Positions 1 to 9,706 are shown, numbered from the stretch's first letter. The stretch is 64,000 nt of DNA from Veillonella dispar (GCF_900637515.1 NZ_LR134375.1:641952-705951); one strand, 5' to 3'. Numbers and translations: made by a program. The notes: generated by a model from the sequence alone, not told the origin.

Positions 1-109
1 CAGCGCTCTTTCTTATGTTACAAAGCATGTCGTGATTTTTGTCAAACTCAATTGATGTTGGGAAAAACATTTAGTTCATTGGTCGCAAGAACGGCCTAGG
101 AGGTACAAG

Positions 110-529
110 ATGATTGGTGTAATTTTTTGGTCCGGTACAGGCAATACAGAAAAAATGGCTTATGAAGTAGCTGAAGGTATTAAGGCTGCAGGTCAAGAAG
201 TTGAAGTAAAATCTGTTTCTGAAGTATCCGTAGATGACGCAGCAGCTTACGAAAAACTAGCTCTTGGCTGCGCTGACATGGGTGCAGAACAATTAGAAGA
301 AGGCGAATTTGAACCATTCTATACAGAATTAGAAGCTAAATTGGGTGGCAAAAAAGTAGCAATCTTTGGCTCCTATGGTTGGGGTGGTACTTGGTTGGAA
401 GACTGGGGCACTCGCATTAAAGATGCTGGTGGCGAATTAGTAGCTGATGGCGTGGCAATCTTGGGTGAACCTGATGATGATGGTAAAGCACAATGCCAAG
501 AATTAGGTAAAACTTTAGCAAATGCTTAA
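110..529 (+). CDS. flavodoxin, short chain
   Basis: A 139-residue single-domain flavodoxin, a soluble FMN-binding one-electron carrier. The N-terminus carries the phosphate-binding loop SGTGNTE (residues 8-14), and GSYGWGGTW near residue 87 fits the second FMN-contacting loop. The length matches short-chain flavodoxins. A strong ribosome binding site (AGGAGGT, about 100-106) precedes the ATG. A 16-bp-stem terminator directly after the stop makes it a single-gene unit. It lies just upstream of the purine cluster and could serve as an electron carrier for those redox enzymes, but that link is inferred from position only. Confidence 0.93.
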   Translation: MIGVIFWSGTGNTEKMAYEVAEGIKAAGQEVEVKSVSEVSVDDAAAYEKLALGCADMGAEQLEEGEFEPFYTELEAKLGGKKVAIFGSYGWGGTWLEDWGTRIKDAGGELVADGVAILGEPDDDGKAQCQELGKTLANA

Positions 530-548
530 TTAATCTCAACAATATACA

Positions 549-588
549 AAGGCTGTAATAACGATAATTCGTTATTACAGCCTTTTTT
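549..588 (+). terminator. Rho-independent terminator after flavodoxin
   Basis: A perfect 16-bp inverted repeat (549-564 with 569-584) around a TAAT loop, followed by a run of six T. It separates the flavodoxin from the downstream cluster. Confidence 0.95.
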
Positions 589-907
589 GTTTGTATTGGT
601 ATTAATTATAAGGGTGTATCTCTATATATAATAGAAAATTTGGGTAGTCATGAGTGATAGGAATATTTATGAAAGGTATAGATACATACTGATATACTGG
701 GTCCGTTTTGTAGATATAAGAATATAGATATACACTTGTCTCTATAGAATGTTACTATATTTATTTATGTAGATATGATGATGAATAGGTCATCAAAATT
801 TTTTATAACAATAAAATTATGTGATAAAAATCATAGTGTTTATATGTGTTTATATCAATGTACGTATATAGTTGAATAATTATTAATAACTTTAATGCAT
901 GATAGCG
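589..907. other. AT-rich gap with no gene seen
   Basis: This stretch between the flavodoxin terminator and the promoter at 908 is very AT-rich with many short TATA-like runs. I found no plausible coding sequence, tRNA or strong hairpin in it. Confidence 0.6.
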
Positions 908-936
908 TTGCATTTTTGTATACATAGACCTATAAT
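908..936 (+). promoter_or_regulatory. sigma-70-type promoter for the purine cluster
   Basis: TTGCAT (908-913), a 17-bp spacer, then a perfect TATAAT (931-936). Transcription would start near 943, giving a leader of about 130 nt before the regulator gene. Confidence 0.75.
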
Positions 937-946
937 TTAAGTAAGG

Positions 947-967
947 AACCTAACAAAAAATTAGGTT
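947..967 (+). promoter_or_regulatory. inverted repeat in the leader, possible operator or hairpin
   Basis: AACCTAA (947-953) and TTAGGTT (961-967) are exact inverted 7-mers around CAAAAAA, just downstream of the predicted start site. A second dyad, CATAAT/ATTATG, lies at 994-1009. The first is well placed for an operator bound by the regulator encoded next, but nothing in the sequence proves this. Confidence 0.4.
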
Positions 968-1074
968 AATACAAAATTAGTTAGAATTATTCTCATAATA
1001 CTAATTATGTAAACGGACTGAAGTTATTTAGACCATAAAGACTAACCGATACCGATGAGAGGGAGGTTATCTCA

Positions 1075-1707
1075 ATGAGTACATTGGAACGGCTAAAAGT
1101 TATAGCCCATGGATTGGCCATACAATTTGGACCATCTTGTGAAGTACTAATACATGACTTACAAGGTGATCTTGATACATCACTTGTATATATAGAAAAT
1201 GGTACAATAACGAATCGCCATGTTGGCGATGGTCCATCACATGTAGTTTTAGATGTACTCAACTATGATGATGGTAGTGAAGGTAGATTTGGGTATCTAA
1301 CAAAAACTAAGGATGGACGGATATTAAAATCCTCTACCATGTATATCCGTGATGATGATGGCAATATTGCATACTTGTTAGGAATCAATCAGGATATAAC
1401 AGAGTTTGTTATGATGCATCGATCACTCGAAAGTCTTATAGGCATAGGCCAAGCTGAGGCTGGCACTGTTGAAAAAATTACTACAAGTGTATCGGAACTA
1501 TTAGATGATTTACTACTAGAAGCAGAACGGTTGGTTGGTAAACCTGGACCACTTATGAATAAAGTAGAACGGCTAAAGGCTATTAGCTACTTAAATGAAA
1601 AAGGGGCTTTTCTTATCTCGAAATCTTCAGAAAAGATTGCGGAGTATTTCAATATTTCTAAGTTTACTCTTTATAGTGATTTAAATACTGTAAAGGAAGA
1701 ATCCTAG
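1075..1707 (+). CDS. YheO-type PAS/HTH transcriptional regulator
   Basis: A 210-residue protein. The N-terminal half (about 1-120) resembles the YheO-type PAS-like sensor domain. The C-terminal 50 residues form a helix-turn-helix-like segment around KSSEKIAEYFNISKFTLYSDL. Such regulators often sit next to amino acid or purine catabolic genes. Its TAG stop overlaps the ribosome binding site of the ammonia-lyase gene, so it leads the operon. It probably senses a pathway metabolite and controls the cluster; the ligand cannot be read from sequence. Confidence 0.85.
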   Translation: MSTLERLKVIAHGLAIQFGPSCEVLIHDLQGDLDTSLVYIENGTITNRHVGDGPSHVVLDVLNYDDGSEGRFGYLTKTKDGRILKSSTMYIRDDDGNIAYLLGINQDITEFVMMHRSLESLIGIGQAEAGTVEKITTSVSELLDDLLLEAERLVGKPGPLMNKVERLKAISYLNEKGAFLISKSSEKIAEYFNISKFTLYSDLNTVKEES

Positions 1708-1716
1708 GAGGCAAAT

Positions 1717-2928
1717 ATGGACCGAATTCAGTGGAAACGTAATACGATGGCACCATCTAGTGACAAGTTCTTGTCCGTTATGGATGTTAGAGAAATCAAG
1801 AAAGCTAAAGCGTTTCATGAAAGTTTTCCACAATATAGTGTAACTCCACTAGTATCACTAGAAAAATTAGCATCTCATATCGGAGTTGATTCTCTCTTTG
1901 TGAAAGATGAGTCTTACCGCTTTGGCCTTAATGCTTTTAAGGTATTAGGTGGCTCCTATGCGATGGCAAAATATGTAGCACAACAAACCGGTAAAAATGT
2001 TGAAGATGTACCATACGATGTGTTAACATCTCCGCAATTAAAAGAAGAATTTGGTCAAGCTACATTCTTTACTGCTACTGATGGTAACCACGGTCGTGGC
2101 GTAGCATGGGCTGCTAATAAATTAGGTCAAAAAGCTGTAGTATTTATGCCTAAAGGCTCTACAGAATATCGTAGAAAACAAATTGAAAATGAAGGTGCTA
2201 CCGTAACAATCGAAGAATTTAACTACGATGAATGTGTACGGTTAGCAACTAAAAAATCTAAAGAGGTTCCAAATGGTGTTGTAGTTCAAGATACAGCTTG
2301 GGAAGGTTACGAAGAAATTCCAAACTGGATCATGCAAGGTTATGGCACAATGGCTATGGAAACAGCAGAACAGTTAGAAGCTGCAAACTGCAAGGTACCA
2401 ACTCACGTAGTTGTACAAGCTGGTGTAGGTTCTTTAGCAGGTTCTGTAGTGGGCTACTTCACTAATTTATATAGCAATGCAGCTAAGAAGCCTAAATTAG
2501 TAGTTGTAGAAGCTCAAGCAGCAGCTTGCTTATACAAAGGGGCTGTAGCTGATGATGGTAATCCTCGTATCGTTGAGGGTGATTTAGATACAATCATGGC
2601 AGGGCTTGCATGTGGCGAACCAAATACAGTTTCTTGGGATATTTTAAGAAACCATGCGGATGTGTTCGTATCTGCTCCTGATTGGGTAGCAAGACTTGGG
2701 ATGCGCGTTGGTGGGGCACCAATTAAAGGTGATACACCAATTACGACCGGTGAATCTGGTGCAGTTCCACTAGGTCTTGTAACGGCAATTATGACAATGC
2801 CAGAATATGAAGACTTACGCAAGGAATTAGAATTAGATGCGTCTTCAAAGGTGCTCTGCTTCTCCACTGAAGGTGATACAGACCCTGAAAGATATAAAAA
2901 CATTATGTGGTACGGTGAAGATCGTTAG
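1717..2928 (+). CDS. dpaL: diaminopropionate ammonia-lyase
   Basis: A PLP enzyme of fold type II (403 residues, close to E. coli YgeX) that converts 2,3-diaminopropionate to pyruvate and two ammonia. The PLP lysine is K75 in NAFKVLGGS, and DGNHGRGVAW fits the substrate and phosphate-binding region. It starts at ATG 1717 with TAGGAGGC upstream. Twelve bases separate it from the ygeY-like gene, as in other clusters of this type. In the proposed anaerobic urate pathway it releases pyruvate from the three-carbon remnant of the purine ring. Confidence 0.95.
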   Translation: MDRIQWKRNTMAPSSDKFLSVMDVREIKKAKAFHESFPQYSVTPLVSLEKLASHIGVDSLFVKDESYRFGLNAFKVLGGSYAMAKYVAQQTGKNVEDVPYDVLTSPQLKEEFGQATFFTATDGNHGRGVAWAANKLGQKAVVFMPKGSTEYRRKQIENEGATVTIEEFNYDECVRLATKKSKEVPNGVVVQDTAWEGYEEIPNWIMQGYGTMAMETAEQLEAANCKVPTHVVVQAGVGSLAGSVVGYFTNLYSNAAKKPKLVVVEAQAAACLYKGAVADDGNPRIVEGDLDTIMAGLACGEPNTVSWDILRNHADVFVSAPDWVARLGMRVGGAPIKGDTPITTGESGAVPLGLVTAIMTMPEYEDLRKELELDASSKVLCFSTEGDTDPERYKNIMWYGEDR

Positions 2929-2940
2929 GAGGCATTAATT

Positions 2941-4251
2941 ATGGATTTACAAGCAATTAAACAAGCAGCAGCAACTTATGGACCAGCGATGACCAAGTTC
3001 TTACGTGAAATCGTAGCATTCCCTGGTGAAAGTGCAGAAGAAAAAGAACACGTTCAACGCATTGAAAAAGAAATGAAAGACCTTGGCTTCGACGAAGTTG
3101 AAGTAGACCCAATGGGTAACATTCTTGGTTACATGGGTACTGGTAAAACTCTAATTGCCTTCGACGCTCATATCGATACTGTAGGTATTGGTAACCGCGA
3201 TAACTGGAACTTCGATCCTTATGAAGGTTTCGAAGATGAAACTAAAATCGGTGGTCGTGGCGTATCCGACCAATTAGGTGGTATCGTATCCGCTGTATAC
3301 GGCGCTAAAATCATGAAAGACTTAGGTCTTTTAAGTGATAAATATCGCGTGCTTGTTGTAGGTACAGTTCAAGAAGAAGACTGCGATGGTCTTTGCTGGG
3401 AATACATGATTAAAGAACGAAATATTCGTCCTGAATTCGTAGTATCCACTGAGCCAACTGACGGCGGTATCTACCGTGGTCAACGTGGTCGTATGGAAAT
3501 CCGCGTAGACGTACAAGGCGTATCTTGCCACGGTTCTGCTCCAGAACGCGGTGACAACGCTATCTACAAAATGGCAGACATTCTTCAAGATATCCGTGAA
3601 TTGAATGCTAACTCTGCTGATGAAAGCACAAAAATCAAAGGTCTCGTTAAAATGCTTGATCCTAAATTCAACCCTGACCACTATGAAGAAGCTCGCTTCT
3701 TAGGTCGCGGTACTGTAACTGCTTCCCAAATCTTCTACACTTCCCCAAGCCGTTGTGCAGTTGCTGACTCTTGCGCTATTTCCTTGGACCGTCGTATGAC
3801 TTCTGGTGAAACATGGCAATCCTGTTTGGCAGAAATCGAAGCATTACCACATGTTCAAAAATATGGTGCGAAAGTATCCATGTACGAATATGCTCGTCCA
3901 TCCTGGACTGGTTTAACTTATCCAATCGAATGTTACTTCCCAACTTGGGTAATTCCAAAAGATCACAAAGTAACAGAAGCTTTGGAAGAAGCATACACTA
4001 GCTTGTATGGCAACGAACGTATCGGTGCAGAAGACACAGTTGAAATGCGTAAAGCTCGCCCATTGACTGACAAATGGACATTCTCCACTAACGGCGTATC
4101 CATCATGGGTCGTAACGGCATCCCTTGCATCGGCTTCGGTCCTGGCGCAGAAGCTCAAGCACATGCTCCTAACGAAATCACATGGAAACAAGACCTTGTT
4201 ACATGTGCAGCTGTATATGCATTATTACCATCCGTATACTGCAAAGACTAA
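2941..4251 (+). CDS. ygeY: YgeY-family M20 metallohydrolase
   Basis: A 436-residue M20-type zinc hydrolase related to acetylornithine deacetylases and dipeptidases, of the YgeY type often labelled selenium metabolism-linked. Metal-site motifs are visible: [18 protein letters not shown] and the catalytic [15 protein letters not shown] lies just before the ATG. It sits between the ammonia-lyase and carbamoyltransferase genes, so it probably cleaves an amide or ureido bond of a purine ring-opening product. The exact substrate is not established by sequence. Confidence 0.93.
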   Translation: MDLQAIKQAAATYGPAMTKFLREIVAFPGESAEEKEHVQRIEKEMKDLGFDEVEVDPMGNILGYMGTGKTLIAFDAHIDTVGIGNRDNWNFDPYEGFEDETKIGGRGVSDQLGGIVSAVYGAKIMKDLGLLSDKYRVLVVGTVQEEDCDGLCWEYMIKERNIRPEFVVSTEPTDGGIYRGQRGRMEIRVDVQGVSCHGSAPERGDNAIYKMADILQDIRELNANSADESTKIKGLVKMLDPKFNPDHYEEARFLGRGTVTASQIFYTSPSRCAVADSCAISLDRRMTSGETWQSCLAEIEALPHVQKYGAKVSMYEYARPSWTGLTYPIECYFPTWVIPKDHKVTEALEEAYTSLYGNERIGAEDTVEMRKARPLTDKWTFSTNGVSIMGRNGIPCIGFGPGAEAQAHAPNEITWKQDLVTCAAVYALLPSVYCKD

Positions 4252-4321
4252 TATCACATACATTGAATTAGATCTTTTTAAAATGGAAATCACTAGAACA
4301 TAGCTCATAACTAAAAATTTA

Positions 4322-4355
4322 ATACGGTACCTTACCATTTGATGAGGTACCGTAT
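4322..4355 (+). other. 11-bp-stem hairpin between ygeY and ygeW
   Basis: ATACGGTACCT (4322-4332) pairs with AGGTACCGTAT (4345-4355) around a 12-nt loop. No T-run follows, so it is more likely an mRNA-stabilising or processing hairpin than a terminator. It sits in the 155-bp gap before the carbamoyltransferase gene. Confidence 0.55.
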
Positions 4356-4406
4356 AAAGTTAGATTCTAAGTAGCCCTTTAGGGAATTGAAAGAGAGGAC
4401 TTACAG

Positions 4407-5600
4407 ATGACAGACTTCAATAAAAGTATTGAAACTTTAAAAGGCTTAGACGTTAGCAAAATGTACGGCGAAGATTTCTTCCTTACATGGGAAAAATCTG
4501 AAGATGAATTAAAAGGTGTTTGGGCAGTAGCTGATGCGTTACGTGCTCTTAGAGAACGCAATATTTCCACTAAAGTATTCGACAGTGGTCTTGGCATTTC
4601 TTTATTCCGTGATAACTCCACAAGAACTCGCTTCTCCTTCGCTTCTGCTTGTAACCTCTTAGGTCTTGAAGTACAAGACTTGGATGAAGGTAAATCCCAA
4701 ATCGCTCACGGTGAAACAGTTCGTGAAACAGCTAACATGATCTCCTTTATGGCTGACGTTATCGGTATTCGCGATGACATGTACATCGGTAAAGGTAATG
4801 CTTACATGCGTGAAGTATCCAATGCAGTTAAAGAAGGTCATGAAGATGGCGTATTAGAACAACGCCCTACACTTGTAAACTTACAATGTGATATCGACCA
4901 TCCTACACAAATCATGGCTGACGCAGCTCATATCATTAAAGAATTCGGCGGTATTGAAAATCTTAAAGGTAAAAAACTTGCTATGACTTGGGCATACTCC
5001 CCATCTTATGGTAAACCTTTATCCGTACCTCAAGGTGCTATTGGTTTATTCACTCGTCTAGGTATGGAAGTTGTATTAGCACATCCAGAAGGCTACGAAG
5101 TAATGCCGGAAGTTGAAGAAATCGCTAAAAAACAAGCTGAAGAAAGTGGCGGTTCCTTCCGCAGAACTAACGATATGAAAGAAGCTTTCAAAGATGCAGA
5201 TATCGTATATCCTAAGAGCTGGGCTCCATTTGGTGCAATGGAAAAACGTACTAAATTATATGGTGAAAATGATCATGAAGGTATTAAAGCATTAGAGAAA
5301 GTTCTCCTTGAAGAAAATGGTAAACATAAAGATTGGGCATGTACTGAAGAGATGATGAGTCTCACTAAAGACGGCAAAGCTCTTTACTTACATTGCTTAC
5401 CAGCAGATATTACAGGTGTAAGTTGTGAAGAAGGCGAAGTTGACGCAACAGTATTTGATCGCTATCGCGTACCTCTTTATAAAGAAGCAAGCTACAAACC
5501 ATATGTTATTGCAGCGATGATCTTCTTAAGCAAATTTAAGAATCCTGTAGAAACTTTAAAAGAATTAGAGCGGAAGGGAACTGATCGAGTTCAACCGTAA
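4407..5600 (+). CDS. ygeW: YgeW-type knotted carbamoyltransferase
   Basis: A 397-residue member of the aspartate/ornithine carbamoyltransferase superfamily, near the length of E. coli YgeW (396). The carbamoyl-phosphate loop STRTRFSF is present near residue 71, and HCLPADITG with the following loop fits the second-substrate region of the YgeW group. In catabolism it would run in the phosphorolytic direction, releasing carbamoyl phosphate from a ureido compound for the carbamate kinase encoded next. GAGAGG precedes the ATG at 4407. The acceptor substrate is unknown from sequence. Confidence 0.93.
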   Translation: MTDFNKSIETLKGLDVSKMYGEDFFLTWEKSEDELKGVWAVADALRALRERNISTKVFDSGLGISLFRDNSTRTRFSFASACNLLGLEVQDLDEGKSQIAHGETVRETANMISFMADVIGIRDDMYIGKGNAYMREVSNAVKEGHEDGVLEQRPTLVNLQCDIDHPTQIMADAAHIIKEFGGIENLKGKKLAMTWAYSPSYGKPLSVPQGAIGLFTRLGMEVVLAHPEGYEVMPEVEEIAKKQAEESGGSFRRTNDMKEAFKDADIVYPKSWAPFGAMEKRTKLYGENDHEGIKALEKVLLEENGKHKDWACTEEMMSLTKDGKALYLHCLPADITGVSCEEGEVDATVFDRYRVPLYKEASYKPYVIAAMIFLSKFKNPVETLKELERKGTDRVQP

Positions 5601-5611
5601 AGTAAAGTTTA

Positions 5612-5640
5612 GGGGCCATCCGCGGTGATGGCTCCTTTTT
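5612..5640 (+). terminator. terminator or attenuator between ygeW and carbamate kinase
   Basis: GGGGCCATC (5612-5620) pairs with GATGGCTCC (5627-5635), with one G-T pair, then five T. It may lower expression of the downstream genes relative to ygeW. Confidence 0.7.
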
Positions 5641-5669
5641 ATTCTTATTAGTTTGTTATGAGGCATAAC

Positions 5670-6605
5670 ATGAAAAAAAGAGTTGTAGTAGCACTAGGTG
5701 GGAATGCATTGGGCAATTCCCTTCCAGAACAAAAGATTGCCGTAAAAAGTACAGCTAAAACAATTATTGATTTAGTAGAAGCCAATTGTGATGTAGTAGT
5801 AACTCATGGTAATGGCCCTCAAATTGGTATGATCAACAATGCGATGGCTGCGTTGACACGTGAAGTAGAAGGTCAACCAAATACTCCATTATCTGTATGT
5901 GTAGCAATGAGCCAAGCATATATTGGATATGACTTACAAAATGCGCTCCATGAAGAGTTGCTAAATCGTGGTATTGAACATTTACCAACCATGACAATGG
6001 TTACACAAGTACTGGTTGATCAAAATGACCCTGGTTTTAAAAATCCTACAAAACCAATTGGTCACTTTATGACTAAAGAAGAAGCTGAATACGCAGAAAA
6101 AAATTACGATTACGTTGTAAAAGAAGATTCTGGCCGCGGTTATCGCCGTGTAGTAGCATCTCCAGCACCTAAAGAAATTATCGAAATCGAAGCGATTAAA
6201 GGCTTAGTAGGTAAACAATTAATCGTTGCTTGTGGCGGTGGCGGTATCCCTGTAACTAGAGAAGGTAATGAACTTCATGGTGCAGCAGCCGTTATTGATA
6301 AAGATTGGACTAGTAGCTTATTAGCACAAGAAATTGATGCTGATGTACTTGTTATCTTAACAGCAGTTGAAAAAGTAGCCATTAATTTTGGTAAAGAAAA
6401 TGAACAATGGCTTGATGAAATCACTGTAGCAGATGCGAAAAAATATGCAGCAGCAGGTGAGTTTGCAGAAGGATCTATGAAACCAAAAGTAGAAGCTGCC
6501 ATTGCATTTGCAGAATCTAAAAAAGGCCGTGTTTCTATTATCACATTATTAGAAAAATCTAAGGATGGTATAGCAGGAAAAACCGGCACGCGTATCGTAT
6601 TATAA
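5670..6605 (+). CDS. arcC: carbamate kinase
   Basis: A 311-residue amino acid kinase-fold enzyme that makes ATP from carbamoyl phosphate and ADP. Typical motifs are VALGGNALGN at the N-terminus, THGNGPQIG, and CGGGGIPV. ATG 5670 is chosen because GAGG lies 6-7 bases before it; an in-frame ATG at 5658 overlaps that site. It follows the carbamoyltransferase gene, so the pair should yield ATP, CO2 and ammonia by substrate-level phosphorylation. It could also be named yqeA by analogy with E. coli. Confidence 0.95.
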   Translation: MKKRVVVALGGNALGNSLPEQKIAVKSTAKTIIDLVEANCDVVVTHGNGPQIGMINNAMAALTREVEGQPNTPLSVCVAMSQAYIGYDLQNALHEELLNRGIEHLPTMTMVTQVLVDQNDPGFKNPTKPIGHFMTKEEAEYAEKNYDYVVKEDSGRGYRRVVASPAPKEIIEIEAIKGLVGKQLIVACGGGGIPVTREGNELHGAAAVIDKDWTSSLLAQEIDADVLVILTAVEKVAINFGKENEQWLDEITVADAKKYAAAGEFAEGSMKPKVEAAIAFAESKKGRVSIITLLEKSKDGIAGKTGTRIVL

Positions 6606-6657
6606 TAATATATAGATTTATAAGTATGCATCCAACGATTCGTTGGGGAGGTGCCCT

Positions 6658-7986
6658 ATGATTTTATTAGGAAAAGGTACTGTAATTACTCGCGATACTG
6701 ATAGACCTATCATTTATGATGGCGCTGTTGTTATTGACGGAACTCAGATTATTGATATTGGCGCATATGATGAATTATGCAAAACATATAAAGAAGCAGA
6801 AGTTATTGATGCTCATGGCGGCTTGATTATGCCAGGCTTTATCAATGCACATCATCATATTTACTCTGCTCTTGCACGCGGCTTATCCTTGCCTGGTCCA
6901 GCACCAACTAACTTTGGTGAAATTTTAGAAGGACTATGGTTCTATTTAGATAATAAATTGACAGCTCCAGATGTGAAGGCTAGCGCATTACTTACATATT
7001 TAGGTTGTATCGAAAATGGCGTTACCACTATCTTCGATCATCATGCAAGTTATGGTGAAACTGCCAATAGTTTATCTGTAATTGCTGATGTGGCTAAACA
7101 GTTTGGTGTTCGCTCTTGCTTATGCTATGAAGTATCTGACCGTAACGGCGTAGATCAAATGAAAGCAGCCGTTGCAGAAAATGTACGTTTTGGTAAAGAA
7201 GCGATAAAAGATCCATCTAGACTCGCTGCTATGATGGGCTTGCATGCATCTTTCACACTAAGCTCTGATACATTAGACTATGTGAAAGCTCACAATGAAG
7301 ATAAATTAGGTTATCATGTTCATGTTGCAGAAGGGCCAGAAGATGTGGCAGATAGTAAAGAAAAATATGGCATGACACCTGTTAGACGACTTGTTGAAGC
7401 TGGCATTTTAGGTCCTAAGAGCATCGCCGGTCACTGCGTACACGTAACTGATGAAGATGTAGAATTGTTGAAGAAATCTCAAGCTAAGGTTGTACATAAC
7501 CCAGAAAGTAACATGGGTAATGCAGTAGGCACAACAGATATCTTGAAGCTATTAGGTGAAGGTATCACAGTTGGTCTAGGTACAGATGGTTACACAAATG
7601 ACATGCTAGAATCTTACAAAGTAGCAAACTGCCTTGTAAAACATGAGCAACATAAACCATATGTAGGCTGGGGCGAAGTTCCTCATATGCTATTTGAAAA
7701 CAACCGCAAAATGGCGAATGAATTCTTCGACACCACAGTAGGCATCCTTAAAAAAGGTGCTGCCGCTGACGTAATCGTTCTTGATTACGCAGCACCAACA
7801 CCACTTGATGAAAATAACATCAATGGTCATTTATTATTCGGTGCTAATGGTATGTATGTAGTAACAACTATTAGTGATGGTGTACCACGTATGATTGATC
7901 GCAAATTACAAGGCATTGACAAAGCTGAAGTAATGAATGAAGTATTAGCAACATCTAAAGGTTTATGGAAACGACTAAACCCATAA
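6658..7986 (+). CDS. ssnA: SsnA-type aminohydrolase
   Basis: A 442-residue amidohydrolase of the SsnA/chlorohydrolase group. Metal-binding motifs are visible: NAHHHIYSALARG near residue 60, HVHVAEG, GHCVHVTDED and the GTDGYTND aspartate. Related enzymes deaminate purines or related heterocycles. The start at 6658 has GGGGAGGT 7 bases upstream; a non-ATG start at 6643 is less likely. Its neighbours suggest a hydrolytic step in purine or urate breakdown. Confidence 0.92.
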   Translation: MILLGKGTVITRDTDRPIIYDGAVVIDGTQIIDIGAYDELCKTYKEAEVIDAHGGLIMPGFINAHHHIYSALARGLSLPGPAPTNFGEILEGLWFYLDNKLTAPDVKASALLTYLGCIENGVTTIFDHHASYGETANSLSVIADVAKQFGVRSCLCYEVSDRNGVDQMKAAVAENVRFGKEAIKDPSRLAAMMGLHASFTLSSDTLDYVKAHNEDKLGYHVHVAEGPEDVADSKEKYGMTPVRRLVEAGILGPKSIAGHCVHVTDEDVELLKKSQAKVVHNPESNMGNAVGTTDILKLLGEGITVGLGTDGYTNDMLESYKVANCLVKHEQHKPYVGWGEVPHMLFENNRKMANEFFDTTVGILKKGAAADVIVLDYAAPTPLDENNINGHLLFGANGMYVVTTISDGVPRMIDRKLQGIDKAEVMNEVLATSKGLWKRLNP

Positions 7987-8014
7987 CACAAACGCTTTAA
8001 AGGAGTGTGACATT

Positions 8015-9706
8015 ATGAGTGACATTATGTATCCGGTAAGTTTCGGAAAATTGATGAACCACATTATGACTGAGTACAAGATGTACAATCGTATTTATAA
8101 TGTAAATAAAATTCATCGTATCAATCATGAACAACGTTTACCAATGTTTGGTAAATCTATTGAAAATCCTGTAGGTCCAGCAGCAGGTCCTAATACACAG
8201 TTGGCACAAAATATTGTGGCATCTTATGTCGCAGGTGCTCGTTGCATCGAATTAAAAACTGTACAAATTATGTACGGTGAAGAACTAGGTATTCCTAGAC
8301 CTTGTATCTACTCTGTAGACGAAGCATACAACGTAGAATGGTCTTCTGAATATAGCTGTGATGAAGCTGCTGATGAATATATCAAAGCATGGTTCGCATT
8401 AAAATTAATCTCTAAAGAATTAGGCTTAGGCGATCCAGATGGTTTCCTATTCATCATGAGTGTTGGTTACAACTTGGCTGGTATCAAGAGCCCTATGGTT
8501 GATAAATTCATCAACACAATGCGCAGTGCATCTCAATCTCCTATGTGGGATACTTGTAAACAATGGTGCCTTGACCATGTAGATGAATTTGAACATATCG
8601 ATGCTGATTATATCAACTCTATCAGCGATGAACTTTGCCAAGCAATTACATTGTCCACAATGCACGGTTGCCCAGCAGAAGAAATCGAATCTATTTGTTC
8701 TTACCTTATCAGTGAAAAAGGCCTTCATTTATACTTGAAATGCAATCCTACATTGTTAGGTCCAAAACGCATTAGAGAGTTATTAGATAATGCAGGCTTT
8801 GAATACATTGACTTTGAAGATCATCAATTCGAAGTTGACCTTCAATTTGACAAAGCTGTTCCAATGTTAGAACGTCTTATCGCTCTTGGTGAAAAACACA
8901 ACAAGATCTTTGGCGTTAAATTGACAAATACATTCCCTGTACAAATTCACAACAATGAATTGCCAGGTGAGCAAATGTACATGTCTGGTAAATCCTTGTT
9001 ACCTGTAACAATTGGTGTAGCTGAGCTCTTAAGTGCTCAATTCGGCGAACGTTTACCAATGTCTTACAGCGGTGGTGCTGTAAAACAAAATATCAAAGCT
9101 ATCTTTGATTGTGGTATCTGGCCTGTAACAGTATGTACAATTCTTCTTCAAGGTGAAGGCTACAATACATTTAAAGGTTTAGCCGATGAAGTAGAATCTA
9201 CTGATTACAACGCTGCTTTGAAAGTACATAAAGATCTAATCGCTAAACTTGCTAAAGACATTAGTGAAAATAAAATCTTCAAGAAGAGCGATGCAATGAA
9301 GAAAAAACGTGAAGCAATGCCATCCTTCCCAGGTACACGTAGTTCTGATTATCACTGCCGTGTAACATGTGGATCTTGTGTTCGCGTATGTCCTAATAGA
9401 TGTAATGAAGTCGTTACTGTAAATGATGCTAAATTGATCGTTCATGTAGATCAAAGCTGTAATGAGTGTGGTAACTGTGCATGTCATTGCGTAGAACCTT
9501 GTCAACCATACAAGGATCGCATTACATTCTTCCACAATGCTGAAGCTTTAGCAGATAGTACAAATGATGGTTTCTACATCACAGGCACTAGCTGTGGTTA
9601 TCGCTTCAAAGGTGAAGAAGCCGTATGTGACATCGATGCATTACCTGAAGAATTGAAAGGAGTCGTACATGCCTTCTGTAAAGAGCATGTGTACTATGTA
9701 TCATGA
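8015..9706 (+). CDS. ygfK: YgfK-like iron-sulfur oxidoreductase lacking the central flavin/NAD(P)H region
   Basis: A 563-residue protein whose first ~430 residues match the dihydroorotate-dehydrogenase-like N-terminus of YgfK (NPVGPAAGPNTQLAQNIV, ELKTVQI, LSTMHGCPAEEIE, SYSGGA). The last ~130 match the YgfK C-terminus with two 4Fe-4S cysteine sets (CGSCVRVCPNRC and CNECGNCACHC). E. coli YgfK is about 1030 residues; the intervening glutamate-synthase-like FAD/NAD(P)H portion is absent here, with no frameshift or stop at the joint. It probably transfers electrons to or from a cluster partner. The selenate reductase label on this family is historical and should not be taken as function. Confidence 0.88.
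   Translation: MSDIMYPVSFGKLMNHIMTEYKMYNRIYNVNKIHRINHEQRLPMFGKSIENPVGPAAGPNTQLAQNIVASYVAGARCIELKTVQIMYGEELGIPRPCIYSVDEAYNVEWSSEYSCDEAADEYIKAWFALKLISKELGLGDPDGFLFIMSVGYNLAGIKSPMVDKFINTMRSASQSPMWDTCKQWCLDHVDEFEHIDADYINSISDELCQAITLSTMHGCPAEEIESICSYLISEKGLHLYLKCNPTLLGPKRIRELLDNAGFEYIDFEDHQFEVDLQFDKAVPMLERLIALGEKHNKIFGVKLTNTFPVQIHNNELPGEQMYMSGKSLLPVTIGVAELLSAQFGERLPMSYSGGAVKQNIKAIFDCGIWPVTVCTILLQGEGYNTFKGLADEVESTDYNAALKVHKDLIAKLAKDISENKIFKKSDAMKKKREAMPSFPGTRSSDYHCRVTCGSCVRVCPNRCNEVVTVNDAKLIVHVDQSCNECGNCACHCVEPCQPYKDRITFFHNAEALADSTNDGFYITGTSCGYRFKGEEAVCDIDALPEELKGVVHAFCKEHVYYVS

Noticed and set aside
8015-9706. Pseudogene interpretation of the short ygfK
   Set aside because: The frame is intact, both ends are conserved, the Fe-S cysteines are complete, and the stop overlaps the next gene start.
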